Source: Dryococelus australis
Taxonomy: Eukaryota > Arthropoda > Insecta > Phasmatodea > Phasmatidae
Direction: 5' to 3'
Assembly (NCBI GenBank): GCA_029891345.1
Contig: CM057009.1
Location: 91,993,416-92,057,415 of the forward strand
DNA length: 64,000 nucleotides
Shown: piece by piece, positions 10,830-21,712 of the stretch
How the letters are laid out: each line of letters opens with the position of its first letter
Position numbering within the stretch: position 1 is the stretch's first letter
Position numbers and translations under genes: made by a program
The notes under the pieces: generated by a model
Told to the model about the DNA's origin: nothing
What the model saw: the letters and a program-made list of their open reading frames with translations, nothing else
Databases searched by the model: none

Positions 10830-11066
10830 AAGATTGAAAGACAGTGAAAGAATATTGTAAAGATTGTGAAAGATTGCTACAGATTGATGTAAAAGATTGC
10901 GATTGAAGTTGAGGATCGCTAAATATTGTGAATGATTGTGAAAGAATGGTGTAAATATTATGAAAAATTCCTAAGGATTGATGGGAATATTGCGACTGAA
11001 GTGGAGGATTGCTAAAGATTGCGGTTGAGGTGGAGGATTGCTAAATATTTTGAATGATTGTGAAAG
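10830..11066 (-). repeat. CAATC-rich tandem repeats, right array (inverted)
   Basis: Reads as GATTG-rich text on the plus strand, for example GGAGGATTGCTAAAGATTG. It stops exactly where the next inverted repeat begins (TTTCCAATATATTTTT at about 11068). Confidence 0.8.
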
Positions 11067-11398
11067 AATTTCCAATATATTTTTACTGTTTTTTTCTAGA
11101 TTTGGCATTTTTAAATGATAAATTTTAATTTAAAAAATTATAATAATTTATAAATGCATCGATTCCCGAATGTATGATTGATTTGACAAGGCTGGTCAGC
11201 CGAGTACCTCGCGAACTTGTCGATAAATGCTCAACGACTTCTGAGCAGTGTGGGAAGAGGTAACAGGCAGCTGGTAGGGTCATGCCTCTTAAATCCAAAT
11301 TGGCTGTCCTGAGATTGGTTTAATTATTCGATATGACATCACAATCGTGTGCGCCTTGAAAAATGTATTAATAAAATTTATTAACAGTATAAAAAATA

Positions 11399-11826
11399 CT
11401 TAAATTTACCAGAGGTCACCCCTAGCCCATATGTATTATTCCATCTTGGTAGGCGACCACCATCTTGGTAAACATCACCCATTCTCCATATTATGGTCTG
11501 CATCTAAAATGATGGTAGTAGTCTCTAATTTCATATGCTTGCTGAATTTTATGTTTCTCAAAGGTTTTTAAGATCATTCAAGATCACGGGGTCAAGGTCT
11601 AGGTTACCTGCATCTAATATGGTGGTAGTAATCTGTAATGTAATATGCTTGTTGACTATGTATTTTGCCTGTGCTATTGTTTTTCAGGTCATTCAAGGTC
11701 ATGAGGTCAATATCATGGTCACTGGCTTCTATTAATGCGAATGGGTGACAACTGCCTAGATGATGGTCGCCTACCAAGTTGTTGTAATAGGCATGGGCTA
11801 AGTGTGATCTCTGGCCAATTTAAGTA
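11399..11826. repeat. Palindromic unit with two ~118-bp direct repeats
   Basis: The outer parts are inverted: GGTAGGCGACCACCATC (about 11450) against GATGGTCGCCTACCAAG (about 11763), and CCCTAGCCCATATG against CATGGGCTAAG. Between them two direct repeats begin GCATCTAAAATGATGG (about 11500) and GCATCTAATATGGTGG (about 11622). The 66-residue open frame here is a repeat artefact. Confidence 0.65.
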
Positions 11827-12474
11827 TTTTAAAATATGTTTAAAATAAGTTTAATAACAATTTTTAATACATGTTATATAATTTGGAATAATACATTTTT
11901 GGGATGTTGGAAATGTTTGTGGTTTTTTAGTTTTTTAGATTTTTTGAGATTTTTAGGGTCAAAGGTCAATATCAATTGTCAAGGTCAAAGATCCTGACCG
12001 GTTTGATTGACCTGACCCCAAGGTCACCTGGGTCACTGATCCCTGACCCTGGGTCGGTGATCACTGACCCTGGTTTGCCGATCCCTCTCGCCTGCTCCCG
12101 GAAAAGTCGAAATATTTTTAGGGAACCTGTTTGGTAATTTCGTATTATTTAAAATAATAACATTTTTAGGATTTATTGAGATTGTTTTAATTTTTAGGGT
12201 TTTTTGCAGTTTTTGGAGTCAAAAATTAAGGTCATAGGTCATGGGTTAGGTGAAAAAGATCAATGACTTCCAAGATGGCAGCCTGGTGACATCTCAACAT
12301 GGCGCCTCCCTGGATCCGGCTACGATGCCAAGTGCCGCTACGTCAGACTCATATATACCCTACTACTAGAATGTTACATGTGAATGAAATGATCTTTATA
12401 TCACAGATTAGGTACATGACAATGCACAAGTTATTAGGATTACAGTACTTTACATAATCTCTGTCCTTGGGAAT

Positions 12475-13013
12475 TCAGTATTCTGTGAAGCCCTCACGTG
12501 CTGCAATCAGAGTCCCTAAACATTGTTGCATGGAATCAAATAGGGCCTGGATGTGTTCCTGGGGAATCTCCCTCCACGTGGTTTGTATGCGAGCCCACAA
12601 AGCATCCCCAGTGGTTGCTGGATATCTGTGACGTACAAGTTGCCGACCAACCATACCCCAGACATGTTCTATGGGCGACATGTCAAGCGAACGTGCAGGC
12701 CATGGAAGCAGAGGTACCCATCGTTCATTGAAGAAGGTTTGCATATTCCTTGCCAGTTGTGGCCGGACTTGTCCTGCTAAAATATGGCGTGTAGAGTCGC
12801 TTGAAGGAGGGGCAATACCTCGGGCTCTAAAACATCCCTAATGTAGTGGTTGCTGTTCAGATTGCCCTCAATACGTAGGAGTCGAGATCGCATGTTATAT
12901 CCAATGGTGCCCCAAACCATCACACTCGGCTTTTGTCCATCATGCCGCTCCACAATGCAGGCTGACAGACTGCAGTCACCATAGTAGCACAATAGTAGGT
13001 AAAGAGATTTCAT
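12475..13013 (-). pseudogene. Tc1-like transposase C-terminal half
   Basis: Two minus-strand frames abut. The first (12777-13013) contains CIVERHDGQKPSVMVWGTIG and LLRIEGNLNSNHYIRDVLEP, the middle of the DDE domain of Tc1 transposases. The second (12475-12744) contains NMQTFFNERW, then WPARSLDMSPIEHVWG with the last acidic catalytic residue of the DD34E triad. A one-base shift near QQD separates the frames. The N-terminal helix-turn-helix and first aspartate are missing and no terminal repeats are evident, so it is a truncated dead copy inside the second fold-back element. Confidence 0.8.
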
Positions 13014-13825
13014 GACCAGGATTCAGGATGTGGCTCGTGGCATTCGAGGGAGTCAACCGACCGCCATTTTGGGATTTTTCAGATTTTCCTAAAAAATCAG
13101 CATTTTCCATATAAAATCACTAATTTTTACCCAAAAATGCTTCATAAATAAATTATTTCACCCAAAATTAATTATTTTCCCTTATAAAATTTTCATTTTT
13201 TCCCAGCTGCAAAACAGGACTCCCCAAAATGGCCAATTTTCTCTAGAAACCATCCGTTTTTACAGGCCCAAGCCCGGCTCGGAGCTTCGACCAACATCTC
13301 GTTTCCTAATTACTCACTTCGTTCGACTGTCCTCTTGGATTTCTCAACTTCCTTCTCTGTTATTCTGTTCACCTAACCGCCATATTGGATACAGGTGACC
13401 TTGACTTTCGTCCTTTCACTCCAAAAATCATAAAAATTCCAAAAATTATTTTTTAATTTCAAATATATTTTTGTAATTAAAAAAATTAGAGGCATATGTA
13501 TTGAGTGTTGTATATATCCATACTGTTTTTAAAGGCGAATACAATTGTTATATCATATCGAATATGTAAACCAATCTCAGGACAGCCAATTTGGATTTAA
13601 GAGGCATGGCCATACCAGCTGCCCGTTACCTCTTCCCACACTGCTCAGAAGTCTTTGAGCATACATCGACAAGTTCGCAAGGTACTCGGCTGACCAGCCT
13701 TGTCAAATCAATCATACATTCGGGAATCGATGCATTTATAAATTATTATAATTATTTTATTAAAATTTATCATTTGAAAATGCCAAAATCTAAAAAAAAA
13801 ACAGTAAAAATATATTGGAAATGTA

Positions 13826-14413
13826 TTTTTATTTCAAAATTGGGTTAAAAAATTTAAATTATTTAAATTTCACACTTTTGCATGATTGCTGATATCATTT
13901 AAAATTAAAATAATTCATATAGGTACAGAATTCAAACCCATGACCTCTCAGATAGGAGTACAGTATGCTAACCATTAACCTACAGAGCAACCAGAGGTAG
14001 ATAAGCTTAAATGTTGTATTAAATACTTTTATAACTTTCTATATCTTATGTGCCTAAGCTCGCATTGATAGTTTTTATATATATTCATTAAAAATAATTA
14101 TATTTAGCAAACCTTGTTCTCTCAAGTCGGCTCGTAAACAAGGAAAATAAGTACAAGCATTAAGGTAGGCAAAAGTAATTAGAGTTTGCAAGTGCAATTT
14201 CCATTCTCCTATATTCATGACTAAAAATACTGCACGTTATCTGTATCTGTTAATTATTCATTATCTCGAAGGTTTTGTAGGTATAACTATCCTACTCGGA
14301 ATTTATTAAATGCATGTATATGTGACTAAACCAAGCACCATCATATTCTCTATATCAGTGGAAGTAGGCAGGATACAACACCAGCGAGAAATTAAAGACA
14401 TTGCCATTGAAAC

Positions 14414-14445
<32 letters not shown>

Positions 14446-14949
14446 TTCTTCTGACTACCAATATAAAAACCCACTGCACTATCCTTAATCTTCCACGCCA
14501 TGCATCTAGTTTCTTTACAGTTGCATGCTTACTTTTCACATAATTAATATAATCTACTAATATGTAGCTTAGCAAAGTCTATGCTAGCAAGCATCCAACC
14601 AGATCCCTTGACCACATATTCTTCTTCTTCACGAAAAAGTTTCACGAATGCCACTGTCAAACTAACCTTCCTAACTGGAACCCAGTTGCTTACATACTCG
14701 CAAGCAGGCACATTGACATTCAATGTTCCAACCACCATATCTAAAGTTTACAGAAACATTAGAGTTCAGACCCCACGAAATACGAACATCCCTGCCATCT
14801 GCTCTACCAACCAACACCAGATGAAATATACTCATTGTTCATACTTTTTACTGTAACTCAAGCATTCCTTAGCATTACAGGACTCACCGACCTACACACA
14901 CAAACAGACAAAGAACCAGAAATATTCCAATATGCAAACTCGATCCATC
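13826..14949. other. AT-rich noncoding stretch
   Basis: Apart from the tRNA-like piece and a TA microsatellite (14414-14435) I see nothing I can name. Opposite-strand open frames near 14310-14860 overlap each other and carry no domain. Confidence 0.4.
13930..14000 (-). repeat. tRNA-like SINE head or tRNA relic
   Basis: On the minus strand the text GTAGGTTAATGGTTAGCATA fits a pol III A box and D arm, and CATGGGTTTGAATTCTG fits a B box and T arm. The 5' and 3' acceptor strands pair poorly and no complete cloverleaf forms, so a tRNA-derived SINE head or decayed tRNA is likelier than a working tRNA gene. Confidence 0.5.
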
Positions 14950-15341
14950 GATCAAACCAATCTTTCCCTAATTCTTTCACAATCTTTACACAAATATTTC
15001 ACAATCATTCAAAATATTTAGCAATCCTCCACCTCAACCGCAATATTTCCATCAATCTTTAGCAATCCTCCACTTCAGTCGCAATATTCCCATCAATCCT
15101 TAGGAATTTTTCACAATATTTACACCATTCTTTCACAATCATTCACAATCTTTAGCAATCCTCAACTTCAATCGCAATCTTTTACATCAATCTTTAGCAA
15201 TCTTTCACAATCTTTACACCATTCTTTCACTGTCTTTCAATTTTTCCATGAATGCAGTCAACTAAACATGCATTAATCGTACTTAAATAATCTAATAAAT
15301 ATTCTATTGCACATAAATGTTGTGAGGGATAAAAGGATATA
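14950..15341 (+). repeat. Third copy of fold-back tail and tandem repeats
   Basis: CAATC-rich units fill 14950-15240, with 41-bp subunits such as TTTAGCAATCCTCCACTTCA. The conserved tail ATGCAGTCAACTAAACATGC and GTGAGGGATAAAAGGATA follows. It stops at 15341, exactly where the Ty3/gypsy element begins. No zinc-finger gene accompanies this copy. Confidence 0.8.
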
Positions 15342-15429
15342 AGCAAGTGTGCAGTGTTCCTCTTCGAGTTGCACGGGCTGGCCGATGATAGATCATGTCT
15401 ACACCACATTGCACTTCGGGGCTTCAGCA
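15342..15429 (+). repeat. Left LTR remnant (R/U5 only)
   Basis: Matches 21625-21712 of the right LTR from AGCAAGTGTGCAGTG to GGGGCTTCAGCA. The whole upstream U3 part present in the right LTR is absent here. Confidence 0.75.
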
Positions 15430-16594
15430 TGATAGATGTGTTTTCACTTAATATGAGTACACAAATTTGGTATTGCAATGAACGTAGTAGTTGTTCTGCC
15501 AGGGGTAGAGTTTCTTTTTTAGTAGCGGTTTTTTTTTTTTTTTTTTTTTTTTGCGATTTTCGTGTATATGGATTTTTGCAGGGAAGTGACTCTTCATTGT
15601 TTTGCTTGTGTGAATTTTCAATATGGTATTTTTATGGGAATGTTTGTAAGTGGTGGATTCTTCCTTTTTTGGCATGCTTTAGGAATGGTCTCCTGGACTA
15701 CGATTTGCCAAAATAATTTTACTGCAGAGGAGTTTCGTGGATATTTTATGGCGTGCCTTTATGCTCATGGTTAAGTGTAATGAGTGATTTTGCTCCTTCC
15801 CAATGGTATTCTTGAAATTAGTATTCCATGTTGTACTATTTAGTGAATCATCAGGCTTTCTTTACTCAGGAAGTAATTTTACCTTTTTTAATGGGTTTTC
15901 ATGAGTGTTTATTCAGGTTGGGTGATTTCTCAGGATCTATTAATATTGTTGCTTTTCTTCTTGTTCCAGAGCATGTGTGTTCTCTCCTTCCCCTAGTTCA
16001 CTGATTGGTAGCAAGCAACAGAAATTTTCACATGCAATTTATATTTTTTAAATCAAGTTGTAAAGTTGTTCTTGGTGATAATGTATAGATGGGCTTCAAT
16101 ATATTTGTATTTATTTTGGAATTTTTGTGTCCATACTTTCTTAATTTTTTTAAAATGGTGTGTGTCCTCCTTGCCTTCCTTTAGCCCTGCTATGCTCTAA
16201 AGGGGCGTAACAGAAAACTGTGCCACTTTGCTTAAGGCAGAGTCGAACACATTCTGTTGGCCTTAGTTTGCTTTGTTTGTTATTGAGTGGAAATTAACTG
16301 TTGATTTGAAAATTTTTAAAGGTACCTCCTGGTTGCAGCAACTGTCCAAAGAGACTCTTACATAGCTGCTCCAATAACATCATATTCCAGACTTGCCACA
16401 GGAAGCGACTTTGAATGAGTTGAGGACTTTAACTCGTGGATTGGCAAAGGATCCTACTTGTGGTGGGAATGAAGTTAGTGGTGAGTCATCTGCATTTTCT
16501 CCCAGTGCTGATACACTTTCCTCGGTAGCCAGCAAACATGTAGGAATTTTTTTTAGGTGATATTCCTACTCTTAGTAGTTGTGTTGCGGTCAAA

Positions 16595-17302
16595 ATGGTA
16601 AAGTTTCTACCACAAGTTGCTTTAATAGTAAAATCGCAGGCCTGTTCTTGGCAAGGTATTTTGGGCATTTTAGTGGTTCATGTTCCTAGTGAGCTACAGC
16701 CTATTATCATTAGAGCTAGAGAATTGGGTTCTCCTTGGGGCACTATAGTTAAAGAGATATTTAACTTTTTGGATAGTAAGCATATTAATGACCATTTACA
16801 ATGCTTGTTTCTCCAACAAAATCAACAGCCAGGAGATATTTTGTTGACATATTTAGGCAAAATAGAATGTCTGGCAGAGATCTTAGGTTTGCCATATAGG
16901 GAATCTGAGTCTGTAGAGAGCATTGTCTATCATGTGCTTGCCGCAGTATCAGCCTTATCTATTATCAGCTGATAGTCCAAAAACCCTCAGCTCGCTGAGA
17001 CAGTTGTTCCACCTTGTATACTTATGCATGCAGGTGAAATATTGTGAAGCAGGTGCAGTTAATAGGGATCATGCTCAGGATAAAAGTTGCCCAAGGCCAC
17101 CAAAAAGATAGTTTGTTTTAAATTTGGTAAACCTAACCACAAAGCGTACCAATGTAAAGTGCATATGGTTCTGGCAGATAATTCACAGACTAAGTCAGTG
17201 GAAAATAGTAGATCTCCTGTGACATGTTTTGGGTGTGGTAAACCTGGCCATTTTAAAACCCAATGTCCTAATCAAGATCAACCAAAGATTTCACATGTCT
17301 AA
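16595..17302 (+). pseudogene. Fossil gag region
   Basis: The first part has a capsid-like helical composition (FNFLDSKHINDHLQCLFLQQ). Downstream lies a knuckle of the form C-x2-C-x4-H-x4-C (CFGCGKPGHFKTQC), preceded by a degenerate second one. This is nucleocapsid of a Ty3/gypsy gag. It is broken, and part of the fossil at 15342-21712. Confidence 0.75.
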
Positions 17303-17399
17303 ACTGTGAGTGGTAACAAAATTATCTGGGTTGGGGATAATTTCCATACGAATACGAGTTTCAAAGGAAGAAACTGCCCTAAGCCAAAGAAGAAAATTA

Positions 17400-20300
17400 A
17401 TAAAATTCAAAACCAAGTAAAGATTAACTTACCATTTGTCCTAGTGAAGTTAGGTTCAGTTGAAGAACCCGTCCTGATTGATGGTGGTTGTTCAGTGCCC
17501 TTGATCGAGCAGGCTTTTTGTAATAAGTTATTTAAGGAACACCCCACATGCATTATTACTGTTAAACACAGTGAGAAAACTACTTTTAGTCTGACAAATG
17601 AAGGTTTGATGCAATTATGCGCTATTTTGATCGTAAGTATGCACATAGGTCATGAAAAAGGGAATTCTTCATTTGATGCAATCATGTGCTTTTTTGACCA
17701 TAAGTATGCAAATAGGTAATTTATTATGGAAGAGAGAATTGTTCATTTTCTCACACCTAATCCACAATATAATTTTGGGCATATATTTACTCCACAGCAC
17801 TCGTGCCTATTTAAATTTGAATGAAGGTACAATGAGTTTTCCTTTTTTGTAAAGAAAGGGTAAAGCTGAGAGGGCAGGAGGAATGTAACCAAGTAAATGC
17901 CATTGATAATGATTTTGCGCGAGAAATGCGAGAGAAGTTCCCATTTGTAATAACAGACAAACTGGGAGAATATATTCAATATATGCATGATTTGGTACTG
18001 ACCAACAATACCCCAGTTAGGTGCCATCCCTATAGTGTAGGTTAAGCTAAGAGACAAGCTTTAAAAAAAATGCTAGACCACTTGCTTGATGAGGATGTTA
18101 TTAGGTGTTCTACTAGTAGTTATGCGAGCCAGGAATTTTTAGTAAACAAAAAGAGCCTCGTACATTTCGGTTAGTGATAAACTACCGACGTATCAATAAA
18201 AAAATTGAACTAGATCCTTACCCTTTACTAAAGTAGGCCATGTTTTTTCAGTTATTAGGGAAAGGCTAGGTACTTTACAGTGTTAGATCTGAATTAGGCC
18301 TTTCGCCAAATTTTATTGCACCAAGATGCACGAAAATTTCTTGCATATGTTACTCCTTGGGGAGTTTTTGAATGGGCCAGAGTCCATTTTGGTGTTTCGT
18401 TTGGGGCCCAGGCACTTTCTCGTGGTTTAGAGACTATCTTGTTGCCATATAAGGCTGAATTTGTTTGCAACTATCTGGATGATATTGTCATCTACAGTGA
18501 GTGTAAGGAGATGTACCGGGAACATGTCACGTTACTCCTACAGAAGCTTTTGGAAGTGGGATTGACCGTGAATCCAGAGAAAATCTGCTGGTGTTGCCGG
18601 CATGTAAGGCTGTTGGGATTTATTCTGAGTGAAGGACAATTGTTATTAGACTCAGATCGTATTAGCTGTGGGCTTTCCTTTCCTCGTCCGAAGAACTTAT
18701 GTGGTGTAAGGCATTTTTTGGGGATGATAGGCTACTATGCCAGATTTATTCCATCTCTTGCCGAATTAGTCGAACTCCTTAATATTTTGAAACATAAGGG
18801 CCAACAGTTTTTGTGGGGAGATGAGCAAAAGGCGGCTTTGGTGAAAATAAAAACTTGTTTGACCTCTCCACTAGTGTTAATATTGGCTGATTTTGACCGT
18901 AAGTTTGTACTGCACGTATATGCAAGCTCCCTGGAATTAGGCGCCATTTAGTCACAAGAATATGAGGGTGGTGTGTTTCCTATTGCTTATGCTTGTCGTC
19001 TATTAACATCCGCCGAAAGAAAGTACTCGGTCTATGAAAAGGAAGCTCTTGCTTGTGTATTTGGGGTTGAGAAATTATCCGATTATCTGGAGTGTACTCG
19101 TTTTCAGCTGTGTAGAGACAATCAAGCTTTAATGTGGCTTTGGAATTCCAAGAAACCTTTGGGTAAATTAGGCCGCTGGATCGAACGCCTTAGTAATTTT
19201 TCAGTTTATATAGTTCATGTAAAGGGAAAAGACAATTGTGTAGCGGACAGTTTGTCTATAATGTTTGACCCTGACGAGTTTGTGTGTGATGGAGAAATTC
19301 AGGAGCAGGTAAATGTTCTGAAGCAACTTCTGGCAATTTATTTGAACATTAAGTTTTGGCAGCAAAAGAATGATGAATGTGCTGAGTTGTGGGGCAAAAT
19401 CTAGCTAGGTGAACTCACTGGTTTTATTGTGAAGAAGGGGATTATTGGCAAAGCTTCACGTAAGGTCGTTTTCAAGACCTATGTACCCAAGGCAGTGAGA
19501 CCAATGGTGTTTGTTTATTTACATAACTCTTATTTGGGCGCTCATCAGGGGCAAGAATGCACTTTGCAGCATATTGAACAACATTTTTTTTTTGCCAGAA
19601 ATATGATCAGAAATTAGAGAATGGGTGAAACAGTGTGCTCTATGCCAGCAGGTAAAGACCCCTAATAGTAGAACCTAAGAACAATTTAGTAGTTTACCAC
19701 TTAGTTTTGTCTGGGAAAGAGTCAATAGGGATGTGTTTGGCGCTCTCCCTAGAACTAAGAAGGGTTTTAATTATTTATTCGATCTGGTTGATGTAATTTC
19801 GAAGTTTGTTTTGTTATTCCCATGAGAGACCAGAAGGCCACTGCTGTTTGTAAGATCTTGCAGAAACAATTGTGTTGTTATTTTGGTTCACTCACCCAGG
19901 TTGTTACTGACAATGCGAGAAACTTTATTTCCACCGAGTTATCAAATCTAGCTTTTTCTTGGGGAGTTTGTTTGATCCATACAACCCCTTATCACCCTCA
20001 AGATAATATGACAGAGTGGTATAATCGTACCATTAAGGCTGCACATGTTGCCTTTCATCATGATGTTCACACAGCTTGGGATAAAGAGATCCATGTCATA
20101 ATGTTGGCCTTGAATTCTTGTGTAAATGCTGCAACAGGGTTTAACGCCGCAAGAAGTGTTCTTTGGTCGGATATTATTGCATCCTCTTCTTATGCCCAGG
20201 GCTTACATTTGGATGTAAATGTAGGGGAGTGAAATGAATTATGGGAGGATGCTACCAAGCAGCACAAGGAATACTATCGCCATATGCATAGGGCGCAGGA

Positions 20301-20556
20301 CGAGCAATATGATCCTCTTTCTTACAAGGTTGGTGATTTAGTTCTTGTAAAGACTCATCATTTCTCTAGAACGGTTGTTTCCTTCTCAGCAAAAGTAGGC
20401 CTTAAGTACGATGACCCATATTGCATTGTTAGTTTTCTTACCCCAATGTCAGTGTTGTTGCAGGACCCAGCAACGAACAAGTTTTTAAAAAGCTATGTCT
20501 CTAATATTAAGATTTTTCATCAGCCATTGGAAGATCGGCCAGCCCCCGCGCCCTAA
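17400..20556 (+). pseudogene. Fossil pol region (protease, RT, RNase H, integrase)
   Basis: Protease-like text surrounds VLIDGG near 17480. Reverse transcriptase covers about 17900-18700, with a YLDD active site and GFILSEG. RNase H follows (about 18850-19290; YSVYEKEALA, DNQALMWL). Integrase covers about 19430-20556, with TDNARNF, HTTPYHPQ and a C-terminal segment containing VGDLVLVK. Domain order and motifs are typical of insect Ty3/gypsy elements. Several interruptions make it nonfunctional. Confidence 0.85.
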
Positions 20557-20592
20557 AGAGGAGCACTTTCACCACTAGGGGAGGGTTCATAC

Positions 20593-21712
20593 TGTGTGGT
20601 AATGTGTTTTGGAAGTAAGGTACTACAAATGTTGTAAAAATGACATTTTTGTAAGATGTTCGCTAAATATATGTATTATGTTAAAATCGCCCTAAAATGA
20701 GTAAAGCTACAAGCTGTAGTTGTTTTTATGGATTAGTAGGCAAAGGATATCCGCCTCATAATTTTTTATGGTGAAGAAACACAAGAGGACGCTATTAAAA
20801 GTTTCGGTAGGTTACTTTAGGCGGACATCTCCTCCTTAGTCCTTTTCATGTTATCCGTGTTCCTTTCCACCCTTCCAGAGCAACTGGAGTTCAAGAGCAG
20901 AAGATACGGGGGAGGTCCAAGCCACTCCTTCGTCATCGACGGTTTTCTACTGCGAGCCTCATCCATCAGCTTCTCTGGATTTGGAGCAGAGACCTCTTCA
21001 GCTCTCTTCCAGTGTGTGGGAGGATTGAAGCCCTGCTTCAAGTCTGACATGCGTATCAAATAGCAAAATCAAGCAATTTTATGTGAGTACTCCTGTCCTG
21101 CCAAAGACTGTCCTGCCTGAACGATTTATCTTTCGTCCCGCGAGCTGGTGAAATGTGTGATGCTTACAATTTCCTGGAGTATGATCAAATTCCGCTATTA
21201 TGGGGTTGGTGTGTTTACAGAACTACATGATGTTAATGAACTTGGTTAGCAAGTCTGTTTGGTTATTTGCCACATCTGTATTTGGTAGCCCAGATTAATA
21301 AACAGTTATTTTGTTTGAAGAGGGGTTAATATTTGAAGAGGCAATATTTTTGCTGCAGAAAAAGGTGCTTTGTTTTTTATTCGCCCCCTCCTCCATTCCC
21401 CCTCCCCTAGGGTTGCGCACGTCTGAACGTTTCCAAGCGCTGAGCTATACTGAAGAGAAGCTCGCTGCGCTCCTGGCGCGGCCGAGTGCTATGTGGTGGC
21501 TACTACTGGTAACGAGTTCAGCCTCGCACACGCTGGCACTTTCCATACGCCTCTCTGCTATTCCCGCCGCCTCCTTAACCTTCCCAAACCGCGTTTTCGC
21601 GTATAAATGTTCGTTCCCAGCCCGAGCAAGTGTGCAGTGTTCGTCTTCGAGTTGCGCGGGCTGGCCGACGATAGATCATGTCTACACCACTTCGTACTTC
21701 GGGGCTTCAGCA
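20593..21712 (+). repeat. Right LTR (~1.1 kb)
   Basis: Begins TGTGTGGTAATG just after a purine-rich tract (AGGGGAGGG) and ends near CTTCAGCA. It contains a TATA-like GTATAAATG at 21601, about 25 bp before the block shared with the left LTR, so that block very probably starts at the transcription start. The left limit is inferred from the purine tract and the TG start. Confidence 0.6.

Larger units (their letters stand above)
9505..11066 (+). mobile_element. Right arm of zinc-finger fold-back structure
   Basis: Mirror image of 7560-9120: GTAGGTTTTCTCAGTGTG near the centre, the zinc-finger gene, the acidic ORF, the conserved tail (CCTTTTATCCCTCACA at about 10697) and a tandem-repeat array on the complementary strand (10830-11066). 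This arm keeps about 70 bp near 9595-9660 that the left arm lacks, and has gained a piece of SINE at about 10219-10270. Confidence 0.7.
11068..13825. mobile_element. Second fold-back element, ~300-bp inverted arms
   Basis: The left arm, about 11068-11368 (landmarks TTTCCAATATATTTTTACTG, ATCGATTCCCGAATGTATGA, GGTCAGCCGAGTACCTCGCG), is closely matched in inverted orientation by about 13530-13825. Together they enclose about 2.2 kb holding a palindromic unit, TGACC/GGTCA-rich short repeats and a Tc1-like transposase relic. No enzyme of its own is visible apart from the Tc1 relic, which is probably an insertion. Confidence 0.75.
15342..21712 (+). mobile_element. Ty3/gypsy LTR retrotransposon fossil
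   Basis: A plus-strand element with, in order, a short left LTR remnant, leader, gag with zinc knuckle, protease, reverse transcriptase, RNase H, integrase and a right LTR of about 1.1 kb. The order RT-RNase H-integrase and the YLDD motif place it in the Ty3/gypsy group. It is clearly broken, with on the order of ten or more interruptions across gag-pol. The two LTR stretches that can be compared (about 88 bp) differ at about 6 positions, near 7%, so the insertion is old. No envelope gene is seen. Confidence 0.88.

Noticed and set aside
13930-14000. Functional tRNA gene
   Set aside because: Promoter boxes are visible but the acceptor stem does not pair; kept only as a tRNA-like repeat.
15354-15716. 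120-residue plus-strand open frame with a Phe run
   Set aside because: The Phe run is the T-run at about 15529-15552 and the frame lies in the gypsy LTR/leader region; no domain.
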